From the NCBI RefSeq assembly GCF_014646675.1, contig NZ_BMNS01000006.1:248001-312000 (forward strand): a stretch of DNA of 64,000 bases, read 5' to 3'. The translations under genes and the position numbers were made by a program. Origin of the DNA: Lutibacter litoralis. GTDB taxonomy: Bacteria; Bacteroidota; Bacteroidia; Flavobacteriales; Flavobacteriaceae. Of the stretch, positions 27,040-36,380 are shown piece after piece. Every line of letters starts with the position of its first letter. Position 1 is the stretch's first letter. The notes beneath the pieces are model-generated. The model was not told where the DNA came from. It saw only the letters and a program-made list of their open reading frames with translations, and searched no databases.

Positions 27040-28668
27040 TTAGTTATTCAAAACTTGAGCATAATTTATTCCTAAAAGGGCCCAACGTTTTTGAATTTTT
27101 TTTAATGATTTTTGAAATGATTTAAAGTCTTTATTATTAGTTGAAGTCCATCCAACTTCTGCAAAAGCAGCAATTCTGGGGAATACTTGATATTCAACTT
27201 CTTTATAAGTTGGTGTCCATTCACTCCATAACTGACAGCCAGAGCCATAAATATTTTTATGATATTTAGCTTCCAAACCATCTGGAATAGGCTCAAAATT
27301 ATAAGCAGATTCTAACGTGATAGCTTCATAATCTTTATTTAAATATGTAATTCTATTTAATGAATTTACAATACCATAACCTTCTTTAGCAGCCCTAATA
27401 GCAAGATCTAAACTTCCATACCAAAAGTGAACTACAACATTTTTAGCTAAAGAAGTTTCTGCATTTTTATCATTTTTTTTAGCAGCAACATCTTTATGAA
27501 TATTTACACCCATAATTTCGTTCCAACCCATCATTCTACGTCCGCTTTGTTCTATAAAATTAGAAATATTATTTGTGAACGAAATTTGTAAATCTGCAGG
27601 TGTTTTTATGTTATGTTGCTTCATATAACTTTGAACAGTAGGAGATTCGTTCCAAAATTTATAGTTTACTTCATCACCACCAATATGAATATAAGGTGAA
27701 GGAAACAGCTCGAAAAGTTCTAATAAAACATCTTTTACAAATTTTTCTACTTCAGGTTTAGTAACATCGTACACATCAAAAGTTTCAAATATAATAGGAA
27801 CTTCAATTTTTTCACCAACTGTTCCCAACCACGGATAGGCTGCAATTGCAGCACTAGAATGACCTGGAACATCAAATTCTGGAACTATAGTAATATTTCT
27901 TTCAGCTGCATAAGCAACAATAACCTTAATTTGTTCTTGTGTATAAAATCCGCCGTGTGCTTTTCCAGAAGATTTTCCGCTTCCCCAAGTTTCAATTTCA
28001 GAATTTGCTCTTATTGAGCCAATCTCAGTAAGTAATGGGTATTTTTTGATTTCAATTCTCCAGCCAGAATCATCCGTTAAATGCCAATGAAAAATATTCA
28101 TTTTAAGCAAGGCCATTTCATCTAATAGTTGTTTTACGAATTTCTCTCCATGAAAATAGCGCGCTTCGTCTAACATAAATGCGCGCCACATAAAACGTGG
28201 AGCATCTTTAATAGTGACACAAGGTATTAACCACTCATTAGTTTTAATAGTATTATTTTCAATACTTACAGGTAATAATTGTCTAATTGTTTGAATTCCA
28301 TAAAAATAACCTGCATAACTACTTGCCTTTATAGTTATTTTTTTAGGCGTTACAATTAATTGATATGCTTCAGGAGCTAAACTATTTTCTTCTATAAAAT
28401 AAATAGAAGCTCGGTTGTTATTACTATTGATATTAAAATTAGCAGCCGGAGCAAATAAATTCACCAAATATTTTGCAGCTTTTTCTTGAACCTTATTTTC
28501 TACTGAAATAGCAGTATATGCATTAAATAGAAAAACGTCTTCGTGTAATTGAAACGAATTTGGTTTTGGAATTAGAGCTATTTCAGAAGTTTCAAAACTT
28601 TTAGTTGATGTTGCACAACTTTGCAGCATTAAAACACATAAAAATACATAAATTGATGTTCGAAACAT
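27040..28668 (-). CDS. GH20 beta-N-acetylhexosaminidase, lipoprotein
   Basis: The 542-residue lipoprotein (LMLQSC, Cys18) has a GH20b domain and the catalytic barrel with HIGGDEV (Asp332-Glu333) and a terminal substrate Trp region (CQLWSEWTP). It is clearly a tandem paralogue of the next gene upstream (28675-30258): both share long stretches such as GRRMMGWNEIMG and SLAKNVVVHFW. It has no C-terminal binding module. Lipid anchoring here and a plain signal peptide in the paralogue suggest a division of place between membrane and free periplasm. Confidence 0.92.
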   Translation of the reverse strand: MFRTSIYVFLCVLMLQSCATSTKSFETSEIALIPKPNSFQLHEDVFLFNAYTAISVENKVQEKAAKYLVNLFAPAANFNINSNNNRASIYFIEENSLAPEAYQLIVTPKKITIKASSYAGYFYGIQTIRQLLPVSIENNTIKTNEWLIPCVTIKDAPRFMWRAFMLDEARYFHGEKFVKQLLDEMALLKMNIFHWHLTDDSGWRIEIKKYPLLTEIGSIRANSEIETWGSGKSSGKAHGGFYTQEQIKVIVAYAAERNITIVPEFDVPGHSSAAIAAYPWLGTVGEKIEVPIIFETFDVYDVTKPEVEKFVKDVLLELFELFPSPYIHIGGDEVNYKFWNESPTVQSYMKQHNIKTPADLQISFTNNISNFIEQSGRRMMGWNEIMGVNIHKDVAAKKNDKNAETSLAKNVVVHFWYGSLDLAIRAAKEGYGIVNSLNRITYLNKDYEAITLESAYNFEPIPDGLEAKYHKNIYGSGCQLWSEWTPTYKEVEYQVFPRIAAFAEVGWTSTNNKDFKSFQKSLKKIQKRWALLGINYAQVLNN

Positions 28669-28674
28669 GTTTAA

Positions 28675-30258
28675 TTAGTATTTTTTAGAATAATTAATAC
28701 CTAATGAATTCCAACGTTGTAGTAATTTCTCTAATGCATTTTCAAAAGATTTGAAATCTTTATTTTTATTCGCAGTCCAACCAACTTCTGCATACGCAGC
28801 AATTCTTGGAAATGTTTGGTATTGCACATCTTTATTAGTAGGAGTCCATTCGCTCCACATTTGACAACCTAAACCGAAAATATTTTGATGGTATTTTTGG
28901 TCTAAACCATCAGGAATTGGGTTAAAACTATAGGCTTTTTCTAAACTAATACTTTTGTAGCCATAATCTAAATAAGTGCTGCTATGTAGGGAGTTTACTA
29001 TGTCGTAACCTTTTTCGGCAGCTTCAGTAACTAAATCTAAATTTCCTTTCCAAAAATGCACAACTACGTTTTTTGCAAGGGAGGTTGTAGCTTCTTTATC
29101 GTTCTTTTTTTCAGCAAAACCTTTATGAATATTTTTACCCATAATTTCGTTCCATCCCATCATTCTTCTACCATTTTGTTCAATAAATTTTGAGATATTA
29201 TTGGTAAAATAAATTTGTAAATCAGCAGGAGTTTCCAAACCTTTTTCTTTCATATATTTTTGAACACTTTCAGATTCTTCCCATACCTTATAACCAACTT
29301 CATCTCCACCAATATGTATTACTTGCGAAGGAAACAGCTCGAAAAGTTCTAATAAAACATCTTTAAAAAACTGAATAACTTCTGGTTTTGTAACGTCGTA
29401 ATTATCGTAATGACGACCAAAAGTTACAGGAACATCAATATCTTCCCCAGCCGTTCCTAACCAGGTATATGCGGCAATTGCAGAACTTGCATGGCCAGGC
29501 ATTTCAAACTCTGGTACAACTGTAATATGTCTTTCTGCGGCATATGCAACAATATCTTTTATTTGCTCTTGTGTGTAAAATCCACTATGTGGTTCACCAG
29601 CCGTTTTACCACTTTTCCAAGTTCCGATTTCTGTATCTTTTCTTTTAGAACCAACTTCAGTAAGTAAAGGATATTTTTTTATTTCAATTCTCCAACCTGC
29701 GTCATCGGTTAAATGCCAGTGCAGCGTATTCATTTTAACATATGCCATTTCATCTAACATTTGTTTTACATTGGTTTCGCCATGAAAATAACGAGAATCG
29801 TCTATCATATATGCTCTCCATTTAAATTGAGGAGCATCATCTATTATTACAAAAGGAACTTTAATTCCATTATTTAATAATTGTTTTAAAGATTGAAATC
29901 CGTAAAATAAACCAGTTGTAGTTCCACCAATTATTTCAATACCTTTTTTAGAAACAGATAATTTATACTCCTCTTTTTCTAATAGCGTATCAAGTTTTAA
30001 ATGAATTGTATTTTTTGTTGCTTTTTTTGATTCTTTAACACTAATATTATTAGTGTTTTTAAAATAATCTTGAATTAGTTTTACAACATCTTTAGTAACT
30101 GCATCACCAACAATTTTGGTTTTCTTATCAATAGTGAATTCACCATCTAAAACAGTTATATTATTTGGTTTTGGTATAATTGTAATTGCAGTATTTTGTG
30201 CTATTATAGTATTTAAAAATAGCATTGTCAATATTGAAAGTAGGATTGATTTTTTCAT
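28675..30258 (-). CDS. GH20 beta-N-acetylhexosaminidase, secreted/periplasmic
   Basis: The 527-residue protein has an ordinary signal peptide (ends NTIIAQN, no lipobox), then a GH20b domain and catalytic barrel with HIGGDEV (Asp319-Glu320). It is the tandem partner of 27040-28668. Expected activity is exo-removal of beta-HexNAc from the non-reducing end; the family requires a 2-acetamido group on the sugar. Neighbouring gaps are 6 and 10 bases, so it is well inside the operon. Confidence 0.92.
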   Translation of the reverse strand: MKKSILLSILTMLFLNTIIAQNTAITIIPKPNNITVLDGEFTIDKKTKIVGDAVTKDVVKLIQDYFKNTNNISVKESKKATKNTIHLKLDTLLEKEEYKLSVSKKGIEIIGGTTTGLFYGFQSLKQLLNNGIKVPFVIIDDAPQFKWRAYMIDDSRYFHGETNVKQMLDEMAYVKMNTLHWHLTDDAGWRIEIKKYPLLTEVGSKRKDTEIGTWKSGKTAGEPHSGFYTQEQIKDIVAYAAERHITVVPEFEMPGHASSAIAAYTWLGTAGEDIDVPVTFGRHYDNYDVTKPEVIQFFKDVLLELFELFPSQVIHIGGDEVGYKVWEESESVQKYMKEKGLETPADLQIYFTNNISKFIEQNGRRMMGWNEIMGKNIHKGFAEKKNDKEATTSLAKNVVVHFWKGNLDLVTEAAEKGYDIVNSLHSSTYLDYGYKSISLEKAYSFNPIPDGLDQKYHQNIFGLGCQMWSEWTPTNKDVQYQTFPRIAAYAEVGWTANKNKDFKSFENALEKLLQRWNSLGINYSKKY

Positions 30259-30268
30259 TTATAGGGTT

Positions 30269-31750
30269 TTAGTTATTTTGTGAATTTATAGACGTTCTCC
30301 AATTTTTATGAATATTTTTTAACTCATTAAATACTTCTGGATGTTCATTTTTTAAGTTTGTGGTTTCGCCGGGATCATTTTCTAGATTGTATAAATATTC
30401 GCCATATTCTAGTTCAACCATTTCATAATCAGCGTTGCGTTTTGCTGCATCACTTGCCGATCTGTATTTCCATTTTCCTTTTCTTACTGCAGTTTGTGTA
30501 TTGTTATCCCACACTAAAAAATCGTGTTCTATAGTTTTATTTGCACCAGTTAATACTTCAGTAATATTGTTTCCGTTAATATTTTTAGGAATTTCAATCC
30601 CTGTTAAATCGCATAACGTTGGCAATACATCCATTGCACTAATTAGGTTATTTGAAGTAGTGCCTTTTTCATATTTTTCAGGATAAGAAATTATAAATGG
30701 AACTCTAATACCACCTTCATATAAAGTGTATTTCGAACCTTTGTACGGACTGTTATTTGCGTAAATAGGAGTAGAGCCTCCATTGTCACTTATAAAAATA
30801 ATTACAGTGTTTTTGTCTAAGTTATTTGCAGCTAAATAATCTGTTACTTTTCCAATTTCTTTATCTAAAAAGTGCAATTGACCTAAATAATGTGCGCGAC
30901 CTTCAGCGTTGTTTGGATAACGTCCTTTTTGATACCAATCGTAATAATCTTCTTTTGAAGGATCCCAGTCGTGATAGCCCTTTAAACCATTTTTCTCTAA
31001 ATATTCTTTAGGTAATTGATGCGTAAAATTATGAACAGCGTTAAAAGATAGTTGTAAAAAGAAAGGATTGTTTTTATTTTTTTTAATAAAGTCTCTAGCT
31101 TTTAAACCAAATATTTCTGTTGAAAAACCAATAGTATCTACCTTTTCTTTATTGTTCCACAAAGCTTGTTGTCTTAAACTTTGTCCCTTTTTTTCATGTG
31201 TAGTTTTTACTTTATTAAAGGCATTTTCAAGAACATCACTATGGTTTAAATAGTGTTTTCTTGGAGAAGTATGTCCGTAATAATAGTCAAAACCGTGATT
31301 TAATGGAAAACTTCTGTTAGTAACATCAGATTCATACGAACCATAATGTACCTTACCAACATAACCAGTTGAATAATTTTTTTCTTTTAATAATTCAGGA
31401 ATGGTTTTAAATTCAGGATTGTGAATTCCTTTACCGCCGTACCAGAAAGTTCCCCAACGTTGTTGGTAACTTCCAGTAATTAAACCACCTCTAGATGGAC
31501 TACAAATTGATGAAGTTGCATATGCATTTGAAAAATAAACACCATTAGTTGCAATGGCATCTATACTAGGTGTTTTTACATCATTAGTTAAGCCTGTAAA
31601 ACTCATATCTGCAAACCCTAAATCATCAACAACTATTAAAATAATATTGGGAGATTTATCTTTTAAGATTGTTTCCTTTTTTTTCTCGGAGCAAGAAATT
31701 AAAAAAATACAGAAAACACAGATTAGAAGGTTGTAGTATTTATAATTCAT
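30269..31750 (-). CDS. S1-family sulfatase, lipoprotein
   Basis: This 493-residue sulfatase has a lipobox (IFLISC, Cys20), VVDDLGFAD, and CSPSR with Cys83 as the formylglycine site (SICSPSRGGLITGSYQQRWG), followed by GYVGKVHYG and FISDNGGS. The residue at the usual Trp of GKWHLG is Val, the only such change among the operon's S1 proteins with a GKxHxG motif on this strand, so it may belong to a different subfamily. The regiospecificity cannot be read from sequence by eye. Confidence 0.9.
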   Translation of the reverse strand: MNYKYYNLLICVFCIFLISCSEKKKETILKDKSPNIILIVVDDLGFADMSFTGLTNDVKTPSIDAIATNGVYFSNAYATSSICSPSRGGLITGSYQQRWGTFWYGGKGIHNPEFKTIPELLKEKNYSTGYVGKVHYGSYESDVTNRSFPLNHGFDYYYGHTSPRKHYLNHSDVLENAFNKVKTTHEKKGQSLRQQALWNNKEKVDTIGFSTEIFGLKARDFIKKNKNNPFFLQLSFNAVHNFTHQLPKEYLEKNGLKGYHDWDPSKEDYYDWYQKGRYPNNAEGRAHYLGQLHFLDKEIGKVTDYLAANNLDKNTVIIFISDNGGSTPIYANNSPYKGSKYTLYEGGIRVPFIISYPEKYEKGTTSNNLISAMDVLPTLCDLTGIEIPKNINGNNITEVLTGANKTIEHDFLVWDNNTQTAVRKGKWKYRSASDAAKRNADYEMVELEYGEYLYNLENDPGETTNLKNEHPEVFNELKNIHKNWRTSINSQNN

Positions 31751-31761
31751 AAGGTAGTTTT

Positions 31762-33234
31762 TTAAATTTTTGCGTTATGATAATCAAAGCCTTTTTCACT
31801 TTTTTTGCAGGATTCGACCCACTCAAATAGCTCTTTTTTTAACTGATTGGCAATTTTTGGATACTTATTAATAATATTATTTTTTTCTTTAGGATCTTTT
31901 ATAAGATGATACATTTCAAAATCCATATCCTTTCCATTTTTTATGAGTTTGTAAGTATCATTAACCCAAGACATCCTATCTGGGTATTGAAACCCAATAG
32001 CGGCTTTTCTTACTCTTTGATTTCCTAAAATTGCATTGGTTAAGTCAATTCCATCAATAGGGTAAGTATTCTTATTTTTAATGTTTAGCATTGCTAAAAT
32101 TGTTGGGAAATAATCACTAGTTACCGAAGCTATATTAGTTATCTTACCTGATGAAATTTTTTGAGGCCAAACACAAAATGAAGGAACTAGCAAACCACCT
32201 TCATATAAATCTCTTTTTTTCCCTCTATACATTCCGGCAGTTGCAGGAGTATTTACTTCAGGACCATTATCAGAAGCAAACCATATCATTGTATTGTTTG
32301 AGATTTCTTGCTTTTTTAAAAAATCTTGTAATCTTCCAATTTGGGTATCCATTGCGGTGATACTTCCATAATACAACTGTTCTTGATGCGTGTATTTGGA
32401 ATATTGATCTCTGTTTTTTTTATCGGTTACCACTGGTAAATGTGGGGTATGGATCCAAATTATGGTAAAAAAAGGAGTTTTGTTTTTTATGGCTTTATCC
32501 ATAAATGGAATGGCTTTATCCATAATTATTTTAGTGTTTTCCCCTTTTATATCTATTTCTAATGCTTTTTTTTCTTTACCAGTCCAATAGGAGGTTCCGT
32601 AACCTTTTGTTTTTTTATTTTTTATTGCTGACCAGCCATACCTCCAACTTTCTCCATTCTTTTCATCAAAAACTTCAGGGTACACTAAAGGATCAAACGT
32701 TGGTATTTTAGATTCAGTTACAAAATACTCATCAAAACCGTGCATATCTGGAGTAGTGTAATGTTTATAATTTTCAGGTCTCCCTCTGTTTGCATCCTTT
32801 TCTTTGGTAGTTAGGGTTCCTAAATGCCATTTTCCAAAAATACCAGTATTATATCCCTCTTTTTTTAAAATTTCAGCAAGTGTTATTTCATCTAGTTTTA
32901 ATTTCCCTGTATTAGCTGTATAAATACCTTGTCTGTATGGATTTCTTCCAGTTAGGCAACTTGCTCTTGTAGGGGAGCAAACAGGTGCAGCAGCATAAAA
33001 TCTTTTGAAAGTAATACCGCTATTTGCAAGTTGATCTAAATTAGGAGTTTTAATAATTTCATTTCCATTAAAACCTACATCTCCCCAACCTAAATCGTCG
33101 GCCATGATTAATATAATATTAGGTCTATCAGCAGTATTTATTTTTTTTTGGGCATTTATGAACGCTGTGCTTAGATAAAGACTAAGAATTATAATACTTT
33201 TAGTTTTTTTAAGTAGTACATATGTAAGTTTCAT
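31762..33234 (-). CDS. S1-family sulfatase, secreted
   Basis: The 490-residue protein has a non-lipoprotein signal (ends STAFINAQ), MADDLGWGDVG, and CSPTR with Cys86 as the formylglycine site, plus FGKWHLGTL and FASDNGPE. It is the first gene after a 151-base gap with an excellent promoter and a palindrome (33266-33308), so it and the genes downstream can be expressed apart from the upstream part of the operon. Confidence 0.9.
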   Translation of the reverse strand: MKLTYVLLKKTKSIIILSLYLSTAFINAQKKINTADRPNIILIMADDLGWGDVGFNGNEIIKTPNLDQLANSGITFKRFYAAAPVCSPTRASCLTGRNPYRQGIYTANTGKLKLDEITLAEILKKEGYNTGIFGKWHLGTLTTKEKDANRGRPENYKHYTTPDMHGFDEYFVTESKIPTFDPLVYPEVFDEKNGESWRYGWSAIKNKKTKGYGTSYWTGKEKKALEIDIKGENTKIIMDKAIPFMDKAIKNKTPFFTIIWIHTPHLPVVTDKKNRDQYSKYTHQEQLYYGSITAMDTQIGRLQDFLKKQEISNNTMIWFASDNGPEVNTPATAGMYRGKKRDLYEGGLLVPSFCVWPQKISSGKITNIASVTSDYFPTILAMLNIKNKNTYPIDGIDLTNAILGNQRVRKAAIGFQYPDRMSWVNDTYKLIKNGKDMDFEMYHLIKDPKEKNNIINKYPKIANQLKKELFEWVESCKKSEKGFDYHNAKI

Positions 33235-33265
33235 AATGCTCTTTTATTTTTCCTCAGTTTATATA

Positions 33266-33308
33266 TGTGCTCGAACACAAATCTATATATTATAAAATAG
33301 ATTTCAAA
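33266..33308 (-). promoter_or_regulatory. internal operon promoter with overlapping palindrome
   Basis: On the minus strand: TTTG (33305-33308), 19 bases, then TAGATTTG (33278-33285), an exact match to the Bacteroidota -33 / -7 consensus and spacing. TGTGCTCGAACACA (33266-33279), a 14-base near-palindrome, overlaps the -7 end and the expected start. It would drive the seven genes from 33234 to 21373, and the palindrome is a candidate operator. Confidence 0.7.
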
Positions 33309-33385
33309 GTAAAAGCGTAATAATTACATTTATTATTAAAATTATAGCAAAACAGACAATATTATTTGTTATTACTAAATGAATT

Positions 33386-34960
33386 TTAATTGTTTATAAA
33401 TAATTGTTGCATTTCGGGGTATTTTTCATCGCTATCTTTTAAAAGGTTTCTTTGTATTTTTAGCTCTTCTTTTAAATCTTTAATAATATTACTATAAACA
33501 GGATTATTATATTGGTTTGTATTTTCTTTAGGATCATTTTTTAAATCGTAAAATTCCCAGTTAGGTTCTGTACCTTCATTTGAAGATCCAGTCATGTCAA
33601 GTGCAAGACCATAAAAGAAAGCCAATTTGTATCTTTCAGTTCTAATTCCAAAATGTGCTGGTCTTATTGGATAATGTTGCCAATACCTGTAGTAAGCTGC
33701 TTTTCTCCAGTCTTTAGGGGTGTTTCCTTTTAAATTTTCTCTAAAGCTTTTACCTTGCATAGAAGTTGGGGGCTTCACTCCAGCATAGTCTGCCAACAAT
33801 AAAGGGAAATCTATATTTAGAATAATATCATCAATTCTTTGCCCACCTTTAATTTCTTTTGGATAACGAATTACAAACGGCATTCTTAAGGATTCTTCAT
33901 AAATCATTCTTTTGTCAAAAAAACCGTGTTCTCCCAAAAAATAACCTTGATCAGCAGTATAAATTACGACAGTATTTTCGGCAAGCCCCGATTTTTCTAA
34001 ATAATCTAGGAGTTTTCCAATATTATCGTCAATTGCTGCGCCAGAACGTATAAAATCTTTTACTAATTTTTGATATATATTTTTTCGAGCTGTAATGCTA
34101 TCTAACCCTTTAGTTGAAAATGGTAATTCAGGATATTTACACCACCAACTTTCTGGATCAGCAGAAGCGGTTTCCCATCTTGAACCTAAACTTTCTAATT
34201 TTTGCCCCACAAAACTTCTGCCTGTTGTTTCAGGAGAAAAATCGAATAAATTTTGAGGTTCAGGAATTTCAATTTCATTGTATAAATCTTTAAATCTATC
34301 AGGAAAATCAAAAGGTTCGTGGGTAGCTTTAAAATGCGTCATTAGCATAAATGGTTTATTGGAATTTCTTTTTTCTAACCATTTAATGGATAAATCTGTA
34401 ATTACATCGGTTGAAAAACCTTTATGTATATCCCATTCTTCAGCGGGTTTATTAAAATTTTCTGCGGTTCTTAAAATAGGATCCCAATACCTACCTTGAT
34501 CGTGTAAAATATTGTAATAATCAAATCCACTTGGCTCTTTTTTTAAATGCCATTTCCCAATAATTGCTGTTTCGTAACCATTTTTATTTAAAACTTTAGC
34601 GATATTTAAGCTATCTGGTTCTAGCGGGTCGTTTAATGTGTAAACACCATTTTTATGGCTGTATTGTCCTGTTAAAATAGTTGCCCTACTTGGTGTGCAA
34701 ATAGAATTAGTACAAAAGGCGTTATTTAAAACAATTCCTTCATCTGCTAATTTCGAAATATTTGGAGTGTGCACATAGTCTTTTAGTACGCCACCATAAA
34801 TTCCCCAAGCCTGTGAAGTATGATCGTCGGACATTATAAAAAGTATATTGGGTTTTTCAGGGGGTTTATCAGTTTCGGTAAATTTACAACTAGAAAATGC
34901 TAGTAGGTAAAAAATACATATTAATGATTTAATGAAAGTTGTTTTAATTGAATAGTTCAT
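33386..34960 (-). CDS. S1-family sulfatase, lipoprotein (GlcNAc-6-sulfatase-like)
   Basis: The 524-residue lipoprotein (AFSSC, Cys25) has MSDDHTSQAWG, and CTPSR with Cys88 as the formylglycine site, plus GKWHLKKEPSGFDYYNILHD and TADQGYFLGEHGFFDKRMIY. The SDDH start and GFDYYN..GQGRYWDP block resemble N-acetylglucosamine-6-sulfatases (S1_11 group as I remember it). A second protein of this type is encoded at 51990-53597. If right, 6-O-sulfated GlcNAc is part of the target glycan. Confidence 0.88.
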   Translation of the reverse strand: MNYSIKTTFIKSLICIFYLLAFSSCKFTETDKPPEKPNILFIMSDDHTSQAWGIYGGVLKDYVHTPNISKLADEGIVLNNAFCTNSICTPSRATILTGQYSHKNGVYTLNDPLEPDSLNIAKVLNKNGYETAIIGKWHLKKEPSGFDYYNILHDQGRYWDPILRTAENFNKPAEEWDIHKGFSTDVITDLSIKWLEKRNSNKPFMLMTHFKATHEPFDFPDRFKDLYNEIEIPEPQNLFDFSPETTGRSFVGQKLESLGSRWETASADPESWWCKYPELPFSTKGLDSITARKNIYQKLVKDFIRSGAAIDDNIGKLLDYLEKSGLAENTVVIYTADQGYFLGEHGFFDKRMIYEESLRMPFVIRYPKEIKGGQRIDDIILNIDFPLLLADYAGVKPPTSMQGKSFRENLKGNTPKDWRKAAYYRYWQHYPIRPAHFGIRTERYKLAFFYGLALDMTGSSNEGTEPNWEFYDLKNDPKENTNQYNNPVYSNIIKDLKEELKIQRNLLKDSDEKYPEMQQLFINN

Positions 34961-34961
34961 A

Positions 34962-36380
34962 TTAATCTTGTTTTTTATAGCTAGGATTTAGCTGAGATGG
35001 AACTGGTGCATTGGTTTTTTTTCGCCAAGTATTCATTTTTTTAAGAAGCTTTGCGGTTAGCGTTGGTTTGCTCTTTGCTAAATTGTTTTCTTCTGAAATA
35101 TCCTTTTCTAAATTATACAATTCAATTTCATTATTTTCAAGATAGTGATGCAATTTCCATTTACCAAAGCGCATTGTAGTTCCAGGTCTTGTTCTAAAAT
35201 AAGGATCTCTACCGGTATATTTATTAAAACCTTTTTCGGCTTGTAAATAAATAGGAAAATGCCAAAATAAAGGACGTTTTTTAATTTTTCCTGTTTCAAA
35301 TAAAATAGGACCGAGGCTAATACCATCCAATACTTGTTTTTTATGAGGAGGTGTATTTGTGATATCTAAAAATGTAGGGTAAAAATCGATGTTACTTACC
35401 GGGGTTTCAGTTGTAAGTTTTGGTTTTATTTTGTTTTTCCAACTAACAATTAACGGTATACGTGTTCCACCTTCATAATAAGATCCTTTTCCATGTTTTA
35501 AAGGAGCTTGTTTTGAAACCGTATAAAGTCCTCCATTATCTGATGTAAAAATAATAAGTGTATTTTCTATTAAATTTAACTTTTCAAGGGTAATTAATAT
35601 TTTGCCAACATTAAAATCCATTGCTTCAACCATAGCGGCATACGTTGGATTGTTGTGGTTTTCTGTTACTTTTTTATGTTGGTATTTTTCAATCAATTCT
35701 TTTTTACCCTGTATTGGTGTATGAACTGTATAGTAAGTCATATACAAGAAAAAAGGAGTGTTTTTGTTTTTATTGATAAATGAAATGGCTTCATTGGTTA
35801 ACCTATCAGTCAAATATTCATCTTTAGGACCATCTTTAATGTTAGGGTTTTTATAAGGACTAAAGTATGTTTTAGGATGCCCAGCATGCGTTCCTCCAAT
35901 ATTAATGTCAAACCCTTGAGTTTTTGGATCTTCTCCTAAATGCCATTTTCCAATTGATGCTGTTGTGTAGCCATTTTTTTTAAGTGTTTCGGCAATAGTA
36001 ATAATACTATCATGAAGAATTGTTTTGTTTGGAGTAGGAATTAGTTTACGGTGTGTGGCTTTTCCTCTTTCAGAACTATTAACTGTATAAATACCATGTC
36101 TTGGACTGTACATTCCTGAAAATAAACTTGCTCTGCTCGGTGCACAATTTGAGGCAGAAGCGTAAGCGTTGGTAAACTTTATTCCCTTTGTTGCTAATTT
36201 ATCAATATTAGGAGTTTCATAAAAAGTACTTCCATAACAACTTAAATCTGTATATCCTAAATCATCAATATTTATATAAACTATATTAGGTTTTTGTTGA
36301 GAATAAGAAGTGTAACTTATTAATAAAAATAAGATTGTCAGTATTTCAATTCTTTTAGGAATAACTTTTAGTGCATTCAT
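34962..36380 (-). CDS. S1-family sulfatase, secreted
   Basis: The 472-residue sulfatase has a signal peptide ending YTSYSQQ, NIDDLGYTDLS, and CAPSR with Cys79 as the formylglycine site, plus IGKWHLGED and FTSDNGG. It shares a one-base overlap (TAATG) with the membrane acetyltransferase gene upstream, so the two are made in step. That makes it a candidate partner of the acetyltransferase, for example the enzyme that unmasks the amine it acts on; this is inference from position only. Confidence 0.9.
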   Translation of the reverse strand: MNALKVIPKRIEILTILFLLISYTSYSQQKPNIVYINIDDLGYTDLSCYGSTFYETPNIDKLATKGIKFTNAYASASNCAPSRASLFSGMYSPRHGIYTVNSSERGKATHRKLIPTPNKTILHDSIITIAETLKKNGYTTASIGKWHLGEDPKTQGFDINIGGTHAGHPKTYFSPYKNPNIKDGPKDEYLTDRLTNEAISFINKNKNTPFFLYMTYYTVHTPIQGKKELIEKYQHKKVTENHNNPTYAAMVEAMDFNVGKILITLEKLNLIENTLIIFTSDNGGLYTVSKQAPLKHGKGSYYEGGTRIPLIVSWKNKIKPKLTTETPVSNIDFYPTFLDITNTPPHKKQVLDGISLGPILFETGKIKKRPLFWHFPIYLQAEKGFNKYTGRDPYFRTRPGTTMRFGKWKLHHYLENNEIELYNLEKDISEENNLAKSKPTLTAKLLKKMNTWRKKTNAPVPSQLNPSYKKQD

